DNA from: Pegea sp. RAD2-039
Taxonomy: Eukaryota > Chordata > Thaliacea > Salpida > Salpidae
Direction: 5' to 3'
DNA: 64,000 bases
Assembly: GCA_034620365.1 (NCBI GenBank)
Contig: JAQGEQ010000270.1
Location: 62,001-126,000, forward strand
The notes under the pieces are model-generated. The model did not search any database. It was not told the origin of the DNA and saw nothing but the letters and a program-made list of their open reading frames with translations. Below are positions 13,105 through 23,786 of this stretch, piece after piece. The position numbers and the translations under genes are program-made. Every line of letters starts with the position of its first letter. The stretch's first letter is position 1.

Positions 13105-14966
13105 ACCGAATATTTTACAACTTCTAAGTAATTGATTCTTTCTTGATTTTTCGTCATCTGCTTTTTTATTAAAATACAAAATATTTTGGTGTGATTGATA
13201 TTTCTATTTTCATCTAATTTATTTTTATGCAATAAAACTACATTCTTACTTGTTTCAAGAAATTTCAAAAAACATTCAAGAAATTTATTATTCTCTTTGC
13301 ACTACAAGATACTTACTTCTTATTAGATGTGAACGGTCTACAACCTGAACATAAATATTAAAAAGCAAACATCTACATCTTCAGATCTAGTAGACATTCA
13401 ACAATATCATCAAAGTACAAAATAAAAAGTAGATATATTTAAAGAACGAGGTTAGAGTTATAACTCAGCTGATAAAAACGGATTTTTTTTACTTTTATAG
13501 AAACAATTTCTGTATCTAAAAGTGAAAGAAACTGGTTGAAAAAGATAATCTAACTTTTGACTCGGAAAATAGTTGATAGTCAATTGAAGGAAAAAATCAA
13601 TAGATAGAAAAAGTTTATTTATGAAACTTAAGACTTACAAAATAGTTTGCTTGGTAGTCTTTTGTTTACATTAAATACTATGACTGCACTTTATACAGTT
13701 ATTCGAAAATGTCAATAAAAGATTATAAACAATATTGATAAACAGTTTATTTATAGACCAATAGAAAATATACATATATATCTAGAACCAATAAATAGTC
13801 TTTTTCACTAGTGGTCGTCAGAGAGCTTAAAAAAATTGAACCTAAACTTATCTAATCAATTATTTATTGAAACCTTATATATGAAATTCATTAAAACTAG
13901 CTGCTATTATAATATTTTTACGATTATTTAAACAAAAAGGTGTTAATTTTCAATATTATTACTGATATAATTTGTTATTAAACTGTTTTTTTCTGGTTTT
14001 ATTGTATTTTGAACAAATTTAGTCAACTATTCTTACAAATGACGTCAAGTACATAAACATGTCACGTTTCTGTGATTAGTTGTGAAAGGTTAGTAGCGTG
14101 AGTTTGATTTAGGAATTGAAACATTTCTTATTAAATAATTGTTTAATTAATTTAAATAAGTTAACTGATATGCTTTTATCAATTTACTTTAATCTTACTT
14201 GATTTGCAAAAACAGAATTATTTTAAGATTTAAAAAACAAACATGTCGTCTTAAAATACTAATTGTAGCTTATTAAAAGTTGCAAAAACCATTAATTTGG
14301 TTTAAAATTGTTCTTAACTTAAATTATATAGACAAGAAATTTCAGCAAAAGTCAAAGGACTCGTATTTACCTAAATAAATACATCTATATTTTGAGAAAT
14401 ACTTTAAAAAATACATCTTTTTCACAAATGATCGTTTGCTATAATATTTTATATATTGTTGCAGCTGATTTAACAAATTAAACGAAAAGAACAGCAACTG
14501 CAAGTAGAAAAAATTTGGTTGGATATATTTAAACACACCCCTGCAAAGTGACCAATTAAAATAACTTATCTCGTGTATAAAGTGATAGGCGTGTTACACG
14601 GTAAAGAAAAGCAAAAAATCTACTTACTTTGTGTTTTTAACTTTTACGAAATCAGTTATTATTTTAATAGAATGTATTTAAAAAACAAAATGTTATGTAG
14701 AAAGCTTTAAAAAAAGAAAAGGTCAAATTTAGAGTATCAAATAAGTCAACCAAATGTTTAGCAATAACATTTTGTTCAGAGTTTATTTTGAGTGGTTATT
14801 CTTATTTTATTCTAAAGTTACTTTTTAGGAAAGTAGTTCTATATCAATTTTAATATTTTTTAAATAAATGTTCAGACAAAGTAGATTCTAATACTAAAAC
14901 AAATTAATTATTTTGGTTTTACAGAAATAAAGCTATAATTAAAAAAGCATATCAAAAAATAAATAA
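13105..14966. other. Intergenic spacer between USE1 and PAH copy 1
   Basis: About 1.9 kb of AT-rich DNA without a recognisable exon. A pyrimidine-rich acceptor-like site (GGTTTTACAG, about 14925) lies some 40 nt before the PAH start codon. The open frame at 14342-14536 on the minus strand resembles nothing I recognise. Confidence 0.5.
13231..13236 (+). terminator. Candidate polyadenylation signal of USE1
   Basis: AATAAA about 127 nt after the USE1 stop codon. It is the best-placed hexamer; cleavage has not been shown. Confidence 0.45.
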
Positions 14967-17825
14967 ATGGATAAAGCTGAAACAAAGCCGGTAACATTCA
15001 AAACTTTATATTATTGAATTATTTTCTGATTTAATATCGATTTTTACATCGCTTGAAATAAAATTTTTTTTGTTAAGGAGATAAAGAAAGAGGTTAAAGA
15101 AGGTATGACCTCTATGATTTTCTCAGTAAAAGAAAGTGTTGGAGTACTTGCTGAAGTACTTGAAGTATTCAAGGTTCAAAACACATTATTTTATTGACTA
15201 ATGATAATTAAAGAAGTATTTATTGTAAGTAAGACAAAATGTTTAAAAAATAGAACAACAAAATGTTAAAAGTTAAATAAATAAATCTATAAAAAGAAAT
15301 CTTTACAAAACTCCTTCTAACAGAGACATGAAATCAGCTTGAAACACATTGAGTCAAGAGTTTCACAGGCAAGCAACGATCATTATGAGTTCATCATTAG
15401 CTGCAACAGCACTGATGAAGAGCTTAATCCAGTTATATCAGCATTGAAACAACAGCTTGGAGTTAACGTGATTGTTTTATCTCGATCACCAACACAAGTC
15501 GGTTCAAGTCAGTAGTTATATTCAGATAGTTTTGCGTGACTAAAAACACGAACAATTCATAAATACCAACAACAATTTGATATTCTTCTTTCAGCTCCTT
15601 GGTTTCCTCGTCGTATCGAAGAGCTTGATCAATTTGCAAATCAAATATTAACCTACGGATCAGAACTGGATGCTGATCATCCGGTAGCTTCATCCACTTA
15701 CTTTTGTTTCAAGATTATCAAAAGACTTTCTACATTTAGGGATTTACTGATCCAGTTTATCGACAAAGAAGAAAGCAGTTTGCTGATATTGCTTTTAACT
15801 ATAAGTAGTAAGTTGAAACAAACGTTGTTAGCAAACTGAAAATTGTATTTAAGAAAGTTTTAAACAAGTAACTTGGTAGTTGATAACAAATATAAGTTAT
15901 TAAACGTTGAAGAAGTTGTTATTTTTGTTTTTAGTGGTGAACCTATCCCAAAAGTGGAATATACTGAGGATGAGACTAACACTTGGTAGGAAGATAAAAT
16001 TGTTCTAAGCATCTATTTTCTAAATAAAACTTTATGAAGTTTAGATCAATTAAAAACTGTTATAAATCTGAAGCTTCATAGTTATGATTAAATAGAAAAG
16101 ATTATTTATTGCAGTTAGTTTGTTAATAAATTGATTTGTCGCAGGAAAACTATATTCAACAAGCTGACTACATTATTTCCTACTCATGCTTGTCGAGAGT
16201 TCAATCGAATATTTCCGCTGCTTCGAGAAAATTGTGGAATGAGAGAAGACAACATTCCTCAACTGGAAGACGTTTCTCAATATCTGCAAAGTAAAAAAGC
16301 CTTCATCAATTTTTGGAACCATGCACTCAATAAAGTTAAACTGTTTTTATTTGCTTAGAAGTCACTGGTTTTCGTTTGAGACCAGTAGCTGGACTGCTCT
16401 CATCACGTGACTTTCTGGCCGGCTTAGCATTTAGAGTTTTTCATTCTACACAATACATCCGACATTCTTCTAAGCCTTTGTACACACCTGAACCGTACGT
16501 CAATCAGCAATTGCAACTTGATTTTGCAAACAAACTTAAATGAACTTGTTGTAAACAGGGATATCTGCCACGAGTTAATTGGACATGTCTCCCTTCTTGC
16601 CGATTCAACTTTTGCTCAATTTTCTCAGCAAATCGGACTCGCTTCACTAGGAGCTTCTGATGAGTGGATATTGAAGTTGGCAACAGTAAGCTTGCCTTTT
16701 CTCTGTTATCTACTCGTCTACTTGAATTTGTATTTTTTTAGTGTTATTGGTTTACTGTTGAGTTTGGTTTGTGTAAAGAAAATGGTGAAATCAAAGCTTT
16801 TGGGGCTGGATTACTTTCTTCATTTGGTGAATTGGAGTACTGTCTTTCTGATAAACCTGAAATCAGAGACTTTGAACCGGATGTCACCGGCGATCAGGTA
16901 ATCTCAATTTTCTACTTTTTTTATAAAAGTTGGCACGTTTTCATTTGATCTATTATGACAATGTTACTTTATTTGTGCTTGAGCAATCTCTTCTATGATC
17001 ATTTTTAAGACTTTATCTGATTTTGTTTGGCAGTCAGCAGTTGACTTAGTTTAGTTTAAAACTATTTTTGATCATTGTGAATTTCAAATAAATTTTAATA
17101 AATTCTTTTAGTTGCAAAATAAACTTGCAGATTTTAATTTAATTAAATCTCACTTGCTTTATTTCTAACTGATGTTACTCAATCTTTTGATCATTTGCAT
17201 AAAGTAAGCAAGTACTTTGCTTTCTACTTTTAAACAACGCTATATTTCTATTTGATAACTTTTTGATGAAACTTCTAAGAGTGTTTGAAACTTGCAGAAA
17301 TACCCAATCACAGAATATCAACCTGTGTATTTTGTTGCCAATAGTTTTGAGGATGCTAAACGTAAAATGCACGCCTTGTGTGAAAAGATAGATCGTCCAT
17401 TTGCTGTTCGATATAATCCTTATACAATGTCTGTCGATGTAATGGATACTAAAGAAAAAATAATAACTTTGACTTCAGATGTTCAAGGTGAGATTTAAGA
17501 TTGTTTTTTTGCGATCATATCTATAAATGATTTCATTAGTCGTTGAACTATATTTAAGAAGATTAAATTAATCAGTCATGATTGTTTTATCAGATTATAA
17601 AAGATTTTAACTAACTACTGATCTTTTGTTTCAAATGTTTCATTTAATTTGTTGAATAGTTTATGAAAATATTTACATAGTTTTAGTTGCTGATAGATAA
17701 AATGATTTAACATTTTTAGATATAGTTTACAAACACTCTTGTAATTAGTGATCCTTTTTTAATAAAACTATTTCTTGACAGGTGAGCTTTCTATCTTACG
17801 GGAAGCGTTTAAACGTTTATCTTGA
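14967..17825 (+). CDS. PAH: Phenylalanine 4-hydroxylase, copy 1 (plus strand)
   Basis: Iron- and tetrahydrobiopterin-dependent enzyme converting phenylalanine to tyrosine in the cytosol. Twelve exons join in frame to about 436 residues: 14967-14990, 15078-15173, 15324-15507, 15595-15683, 15740-15807, 15935-15985, 16145-16290, 16359-16494, 16559-16685, 16742-16897, 17298-17487 and 17782-17825. The start is a tiny exon, MDKAETKP. The ACT regulatory domain lies in exons 2-3 ([20 protein letters not shown]). The catalytic domain carries the iron ligands: two His in DICHELIGH and Glu in [15 protein letters not shown] is typical of PAH rather than tryptophan (PDTCHE) or tyrosine hydroxylase. The last exon gives the tetramerisation helix [14 protein letters not shown]. 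The exon 3 donor is ambiguous (15507 or six bases earlier); both keep frame. Exons 3-11 are nearly identical to copy 2; exons 1, 2 and 12 are not. Confidence 0.95.
15253..17496 (+). repeat. Left arm of a 2,244-bp inverted repeat covering PAH exons 3-11
   Basis: This segment reappears in reverse complement at 18648-20891. The sum of paired positions is 36,144 at every exon boundary from exon 3 to exon 11, so there is no net insertion or deletion over 2.2 kb, introns included. Only scattered single-base differences were seen, mostly intronic. Exonic differences noted (for example GAA/GAG and GCT/GCC in exon 10) are silent. The outer edge lies about 70 bp before exon 3 and the inner edge 9 bp into intron 11. 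Confidence 0.97.
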
Positions 17826-17896
17826 TGACGTCGTATATATCAATCATCAAAATGTAATTCTATAAAAAATATTTTTGTGGTATTTTCTTTTTCATA

Positions 17897-17902
17897 AATA
17901 AA
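17897..17902 (+). terminator. Candidate polyadenylation signal of PAH copy 1
   Basis: AATAAA about 70 nt after the stop codon, within the spacer unique to copy 1's side. Confidence 0.5.
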
Positions 17903-18104
17903 ATTTTCCTAGAATTTTACAAAGTGTAAAATGAAATTACTGAGAAAGTTTTACAGTAAGACTGATCTTTCATATATAAGATAAGCATTTATGTACAGAT
18001 TTATGACTTGATGAAGCTTATAGGTTTATGAATTAAATATTTTCCCCGTAAAATGAGCATTACAAATATTAAGTTCTATATAAAAAAGTAGCAAAAGAAA
18101 AACG

Positions 18105-18126
18105 TCACAGTTTATTACAACTGTGA
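18105..18126. repeat. Short hairpin near the centre of the PAH palindrome
   Basis: TCACAGTT, 6-nt loop, AACTGTGA: a perfect 8-bp stem. The centre of symmetry of the large inverted repeat is at 18072, about 40 bp away. It lies between the two convergent genes. Confidence 0.6.
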
Positions 18127-18423
18127 TAATAATGTGATGATGAATTGTATTGATCGTCTTTTTAAAAGTTGAAAGCAGGAAATTTTGAAATTGCCCACAA
18201 GATAGGTACTTATGAATTATAAATAGTACTTACAAATGATGGTTAATGATAAACAAACTGATTTATTGCTTTAGTGTCTACGAAAACAAAGTACTTAAAA
18301 AGATACCAGTGGATTAAATAGCTGCTAAGAATAAAATTATGAAACCAATACAATAATTAAAAAGATATAGATAAAGTATTTAAATAGAAAAATAGGTAAA
18401 GAGTAGAGATATTCCTTTTTTCC

Positions 18424-18472
18424 ATCTGATTTGTTTCCTTAAAAAAGGAAAACATCCCAAAACAAATCAGAT
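18424..18472. repeat. 13-bp perfect hairpin downstream of PAH copy 2
   Basis: ATCTGATTTGTTT at 18424-18436 and its exact reverse complement at 18460-18472. The loop contains an overlapping smaller stem (TTTCCTT / AAGGAAA). It lies about 40 bp past the copy 2 stop codon, in its presumed 3'UTR. It may be an old MITE remnant or a processing structure. Confidence 0.6.
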
Positions 18473-18513
18473 AATATAACCACTTTAAGCAAAGGAAAAA
18501 TTTTACCCAATTC

Positions 18514-21344
18514 TTAAAGTAGTCTTTCTAATGCATCTTTAAGAGTTGAGAGTTCTCCTAGAGTGACAAAAACACAAAAAGTTAATAATTTACAATCACA
18601 ACAACAACTTGTACATTGATTTAACATATGATAACAAATAAAAAATAAAATCTCACCTTGAACATCTGAAGTCAAAGTTATTATTTTTTCTTTAGTATCC
18701 ATTACATCGACAGACATTGTATAAGGATTATATCGAACAGCAAATGGACGATCTATCTTTTCACACAAGGCATGCATTTTACGTTTAGCATCCTCAAAAC
18801 TATTGGCAACAAAATACACAGGTTGATATTCTGTGATTGGGTATTTCTGCAAGTTTCAAACACTCTTAGAAGTTTCATCAAAAAGTTATCAAAAAGAAAT
18901 ATAGCGTTGTTGAGAAGTAGAAAGTAAAGTACTTGCTTACTTTATGCAAATGATCAAAAGATTGAGAAACATCAGTTAGAAATAAAGCAAGTGAGATTTA
19001 ATTAAATTAAAATCTGCAAGTTTATTTTGCAACTAAAAGAATTTATTAAAATTTATTTGAAATTCACAATGATCAAAAATAGTTTTAAACTAAACTAAGT
19101 CAACTGCTGACTGCCAAACAAAATCAGATAAAGTCTTAATAATGATCATAGAAGAGATTGCTCAAGCACAAATAAAGTAACATTGTCATAATAGATCAAA
19201 TGAAAACGTGCCAACTTTTATAAAAAAAGTAGAAAATTGAGATTACCTGATCGCCGGTGACATCCGGTTCAAAGTCTCTGATTTCAGGTTTATCAGAAAG
19301 ACAGTACTCCAATTCACCAAATGAAGAAAGTAATCCGGCCCCAAAAGCTTTGATTTCACCATTCTCTTTACACAAACCAAACTCAACAGTAAACCAATAA
19401 CACTAAAAAAATACAAATTCAAGTAGACGAGTAGATAACAGGGAAAAGGCAAGCTTACTGTTGCCAACTTCAATATCCACTCATCAGAAGCTCCTAATGA
19501 AGCGAGTCCGATTTGCTGAGAAAATTGAGCAAAAGTTGAATCGGCAAGAAGGGAGACATGTCCAATTAACTCGTGGCAGATATCCCTGTTTACAACAAGT
19601 TCATTTAGGTTTGTTTGCAAAATCAAGTTGCAATTGCTGATTGACGTACGGTTCAGGTGTGTACAAAGGCTTAGAAGAATGTCGGATGTATTGTGTAGAA
19701 TGAAAAACTCTAAATGCTAAGCCGGCCAGAAAGTCACGTGATGAGAGCAGTCCAGCTACTGGTCTCAAACGAAAACCAGTGACTTCTAAGCAAATAAAAA
19801 CAGTCTAACTTTATTGAGTGCATGGTTCCAAAAAATGATGAAGGCTTTTTTACTTTGCAGATATTGAGAAACGTCTTCCAGTTGAGGAATGTTGTCTTCT
19901 CTCATTCCACAATTTTCTCGAAGCAGCGGAAATATTCGATTGAACTCTCGACAAGCATGAGTAGGAAATAATGTAGTCAGCTTGTTGAATATAGTTTTCC
20001 TGCGACAAATCAGTTTATTAACAATCTAACTGCAATAAATAATCTTTTCTATTTAATCATAACTATGAAGCTTCAGATTTATAACAGTTTTTAATTGATC
20101 TAAACTTCATAAAGTTTTATTTAGAAAATGGATGCTTAGAACAATTTTATCTTCCTACCAAGTGTTAGTCTCATCCTCAGTATATTCCACTTTTGGGATA
20201 GGTTCACCACTAAAAACAAAAATAACAACTTCTTCAACGTTTAATAACTTATATTTGTTATCAACTACCAAGTTACTTGTTTAAAACTTTCTTAAATACA
20301 ATTTTCAGTTTGCTAACAACGTTTGTTTCAACTTACTACTTATAGTTAAAAGCAATATCAGCAAACTGCTTTCTTCTTTGTCGATAAACTGGATCAGTAA
20401 ATCCCTAAATGTAGAAAGTCTTTTGATAATCTTGAAACAAAAGTAAGTGGATGAAGCTACCGGATGATCAGCATCCAGTTCTGATCCGTAGGTTAATATT
20501 TGATTTGCAAATTGATCAAGCTCTTCGATACGACGAGGAAACCAAGGAGCTGAAAGAAGAATATCAAATTGTTGTTGGTATTTATGAATTGTTCGTGTTT
20601 TTAGTCACGCAAAACTATCTGAATATAACTACTGACTTGAACCGACTTGTGTTGGTGATCGAGATAAAACAATCACGTTAACTCCAAGCTGTTGTTTCAA
20701 TGCTGATATAACTGGATTAAGCTCTTCATCAGTGCTGTTGCAGCTAATGATGAACTCATAATGATCGTTGCTTGCCTGTGAAACTCTTGACTCAATGTGT
20801 TTCAAGCTGATTTCATGTCTCTGTTAGAAGGAGTTTTGTAAAGATTTCTTTTTATAGATTTATTTATTTAACTTTTAACATTTTGTTGTTCATTTTTAGA
20901 TATAGATTAGATTATTTATATTTTGATTTACTAATCAAGATTAACAAAACACTTCTGATGATGCTTGAAAACTTGAAGAGTTTTAACAAATACTGTAATG
21001 CGTTCGTGTTCACTAGATTATATAATTTTCTAAAGTAGCTCTATAGGAAGTGAATTATCTAGTTTTATGTTATTTGATAAAATGTATCTTAATTGGAAAC
21101 TAGATTTTTATCAATCTATGTTATTTATACTCTGAGAAATTAAGCTTTACAAATATGAAGAGTTTATGTCGGATGCCTTAACTGTCTTACCTTAAAAACT
21201 TGCAGAATATTTTGTAATGCGCCGACTTCCTCCTTTGCTGAAATGATCAGTGAATGAAAAGAACTTTCCTGCAATTTTTCATTAACAAAAATTTTGAAAG
21301 TTGAAATTACTATTTGATATTACTTTATTTGTTTTTGAATACAT
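18514..21344 (-). CDS. PAH: Phenylalanine 4-hydroxylase, copy 2 (minus strand)
   Basis: Second phenylalanine hydroxylase, tail to tail with copy 1. Twelve exons in transcription order: 21324-21344, 21191-21268, 20637-20820, 20461-20549, 20337-20404, 20159-20209, 19854-19999, 19650-19785, 19459-19585, 19247-19402, 18657-18846 and 18514-18557. They join in frame to about 429 residues. Exon 1 encodes only MYSKTNK and is followed by a 55-bp intron; this start is the weakest part of the model. Exon 2 ([20 protein letters not shown]) aligns with the ACT-domain start of copy 1 but is strongly diverged. Exons 3-11 give the same protein as copy 1 as far as I can read, with the iron ligands intact. The last exon reads [14 protein letters not shown] against [14 protein letters not shown] in copy 1. 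No stop or frameshift was found, so the gene looks functional. Confidence 0.93.
18648..20891 (-). repeat. Right arm of the 2,244-bp PAH inverted repeat
   Basis: Reverse complement of 15253-17496 with only scattered substitutions. Examples from my comparison: two differences in about 50 bp of intron 7, two in about 34 bp before exon 7, one near 19138 in intron 10 and several in the last 60 bp before exon 11. Beyond 20891 the sequence departs from copy 1 within a few bases. Confidence 0.97.
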
Positions 21345-21535
21345 TTCGTTTTTTGTTTCAAACTGTTTATCTGATTAGAAAACGTCTTCTAAAATTTCTG
21401 TTTTCTGAGAATAGCTTAAATATTAATTTTTTAGATTTCTAGTAATTAACTTGCAACACCACGTAAATAAGAAATTTAGCTAAAATTAATTTTTATGTTT
21501 ATTTCTTAGATTATATCTTAGTTCTTAAATACCAA

Positions 21536-21574
21536 CGAAGCTAGCTAAAAATTTCAAAAAAGAAACTAGCTTCG
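21536..21574. repeat. Small inverted repeat upstream of PAH copy 2
   Basis: CGAAGCTAG at 21536-21544 and CTAGCTTCG at 21566-21574, a perfect 9-bp stem with a 21-nt loop, about 190 bp upstream of the copy 2 start codon. A regulatory role or a mobile-element remnant is possible; nothing decides. Confidence 0.4.
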
Positions 21575-22369
21575 ATTTACATCAGTAGAATGTTTTTTTA
21601 AATTCTAAGTCCGAAAAATCAAAGTTTAAAAAAAAATATTCTTAAACTTTGAAAAATGATTTTAAAATACTTTGCAAATTTATATTAATTTCTTAAACTC
21701 AGATTTTATTTTTCAATGATGTGATTTATGATGATAGCTTAGTAAATTTCTTTTTAATAACAAACAACAAAAATAACATAGCGATTAATCTGCGATTAAT
21801 TGTATAAAGTAAATAGGATACTCCCCTTGTGACTGAAAGAACTAATAAATAATTTTCAATGTAATGTAAAAGAAACAAACAAACCACTTTATATTTTAAC
21901 CCTTCACAAAAGTACCTTGCCTCAAAACCACTACAAACAAAGTGAGTAATAAATTGCACTGCCTGCATTTTGACGCTAAAGTATGAGGTCAGGATGTTTG
22001 AATAAAATAATGACTAAAATTGCTTAATCATCCTTTAATTAAATACTGTCTCACTAATTTGTAATCTTTTTTCATTATTTAATAGTTATACTCATTTATT
22101 CATTTGATTGTAAACCACTTATTTTAAATATTTGTTAATTCTTTTACTGTGATTTCTTTAAATATTAGAAGAAAAGCAAGACGGTTAACTAATAGCAGTA
22201 AATAATTATGAGAATACTGAGAGACATCAAAAAACTTTTCCAAATAGTTTCTTACAAACTAAAAATCATCATTTTATCAGACTAAAAACTGATTTTTTAA
22301 AAGCATAAATATTTAACCAAAGTTTAAATTATGCTTTTATAAGTATACCTGTAAGTTATTTCATATTAT
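21575..22369. other. Intergenic, 5' flank of PAH copy 2
   Basis: About 0.8 kb of AT-rich DNA. The 80-codon minus-strand frame at 21726-21968 was considered as a first exon of PAH copy 2 and set aside, because its best donor is in the wrong phase and a short phase-correct exon lies closer. Confidence 0.4.
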
Positions 22370-22760
22370 GAAAACTGCTTTAAAAACTTTGCAATAATTT
22401 GTTACTTAAAAGGGTAACCACAGATTGGAATTTCCTTCCCGATTCCATCACTATAGAAAACTCTGTCATCTCTTTTAAAATTTTGCTAAAGAAATATGAG
22501 TAGTTTGTTGACAAACGATATATAATGCTGTAAGTTTCTTTACTTTCTCTATTTATTTTGTATCTCATTGTATTTCTAACTTTATTATACTTATGCTTTT
22601 ACAGTGTTTTTACTTTTTCTCTACTTATGTTGAACTGTGGTACTTAAGACCTTTTATCATTTCTCTATAGTCAGGTTGTTTTGTGTTTGTTATAAGAGCT
22701 GTACAATTTGTCATCTGCAGCCATGTGTTGAATAAATAAATTGTAAATTGTTATAATTAT
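22370..22760 (+). mobile_element. 3' fragment of a CR1/L2-type LINE
   Basis: Translation of about 22410-22503 (plus) gives RVTTDWNFLPDSITIENSVI followed by SFKILLKKYE and a stop, the familiar C-terminal end of CR1/L2/Jockey-type reverse transcriptase ORFs (W-N-LP-S-SFK pattern). It is followed by a 3'UTR and a TTGAATAAATAAATTG tail near 22727-22744. Only the last part of the element is left; its 3'UTR differs from the family at 32-41 kb, so it is a second LINE family. Confidence 0.7.
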
Positions 22761-23786
22761 TATATTTCAGTTTGTTAATAAATCTGGGAAACTTAATTCT
22801 TGTTATTATTCTTGTTATTTCAATTCACATTTTCTTGATGTATAAGAGTTTTCTTCGAGATCATATACTTAACAGGAGTAACAAATATATATAACAAACT
22901 GAATTTATAACTTTTTGAAAAAATGACTGTATAGCCCATTACTAGTTATAGTTGCATCTAATTTAAAAAAAAAATGAATTTATTAGTAGACCAAAAATTG
23001 CTTAATTGACAAAAAATTACTAAATATACTAAAAGTTTGTTGAGGTTGCTTTTAATGCATAAAATAATTTAGACCAGATTAGATTAGTTGTTGCTGTAAG
23101 AAAAGCTTCAAATTTAAATTTTTATCATTGAAAACATGAATTGACATAAGCTAAATTTCATATATTTGCAAATCTACTTGCTTTCAACCCTCGGGCTAAA
23201 TACTCAAGTATAACATATAGTAGTATAGTTTCAAATAACATCATCAATTTTTAGTCACGTTTTTAAAATTGTTTTAAGAGGATAAGGAAAAAAATCAAAC
23301 CTGATTTTTTAAAATTAAATTTAATTATCAATCAGTATGCTGAAAAGTTTTATAAACTATATTGATGATTTATTGGATTTTTTCGAGTTGTACTTTTATA
23401 GTTTAAAAAAGAGTTATCTTTTGGTTTCTGTTACAAGCTTTTCATAAGTTTCATTTATCATTTGTTTATTTTGTAAATTTATCTACTAAAAGCTATGTTT
23501 TTTCATTTGGTTTTTGTATATGAAATAATTATTTGACTAAAACTATAGTTTGGTTTTTATAAGAATATAGATTTTATTAAAGAGGAATCAGTCTATAAAG
23601 ATGGCTTTATAAGTAGTAAAGGAAGTTTGGCTAAAATGTTAATGTGGCTTAAACTTACAAAATGTGAAATAATATAAAAGGTTAAAAACAACTTCAGCTT
23701 ACATGCTTTATATCAACAGATTTACGAACAATTAATTAAATAAAATCAAGTTAGTTCAACGCAAAATTAAGATTGTTTTCTTGTAG
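22761..23786. other. Intergenic spacer before the IL-1R-like gene
   Basis: About 1 kb of AT-rich sequence with no recognised gene. It ends in a good acceptor-like tract (TTTTCTTGTAG) that abuts the IL-1R-like start codon. Confidence 0.45.

Larger units (their letters stand above)
17497..18647. other. Unique spacer (loop) between the inverted-repeat arms
   Basis: The 1,151 bp between the arms hold most of intron 11 and exon 12 of each PAH gene and their 3' flanks, with no similarity between the two halves beyond the coding ends. The last introns differ in length: 294 bp in copy 1, 99 bp in copy 2. Two short perfect hairpins lie inside (18105-18126 and 18424-18472). Confidence 0.85.

Noticed and set aside
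15463..15693. 76-codon frame on the minus strand, with an identical twin at 20451-20681 on plus
   Set aside because: It is antisense to PAH exon 4 and its flanking intron. The conservation follows from the inverted repeat and not from coding on that strand.
14967..21344. PAH palindrome as a pure assembly artefact
   Set aside because: Flanks, loop and coding ends differ between the two sides and both genes are complete with separate phase-correct first and last exons. Long reads are still needed to be certain.
21726..21968. 80-codon minus frame as first exon of PAH copy 2
   Set aside because: Its strong donor (GCAAG/gtactt) is phase 2 while exon 2 needs phase 0; the exon at 21324-21344 fits in phase.
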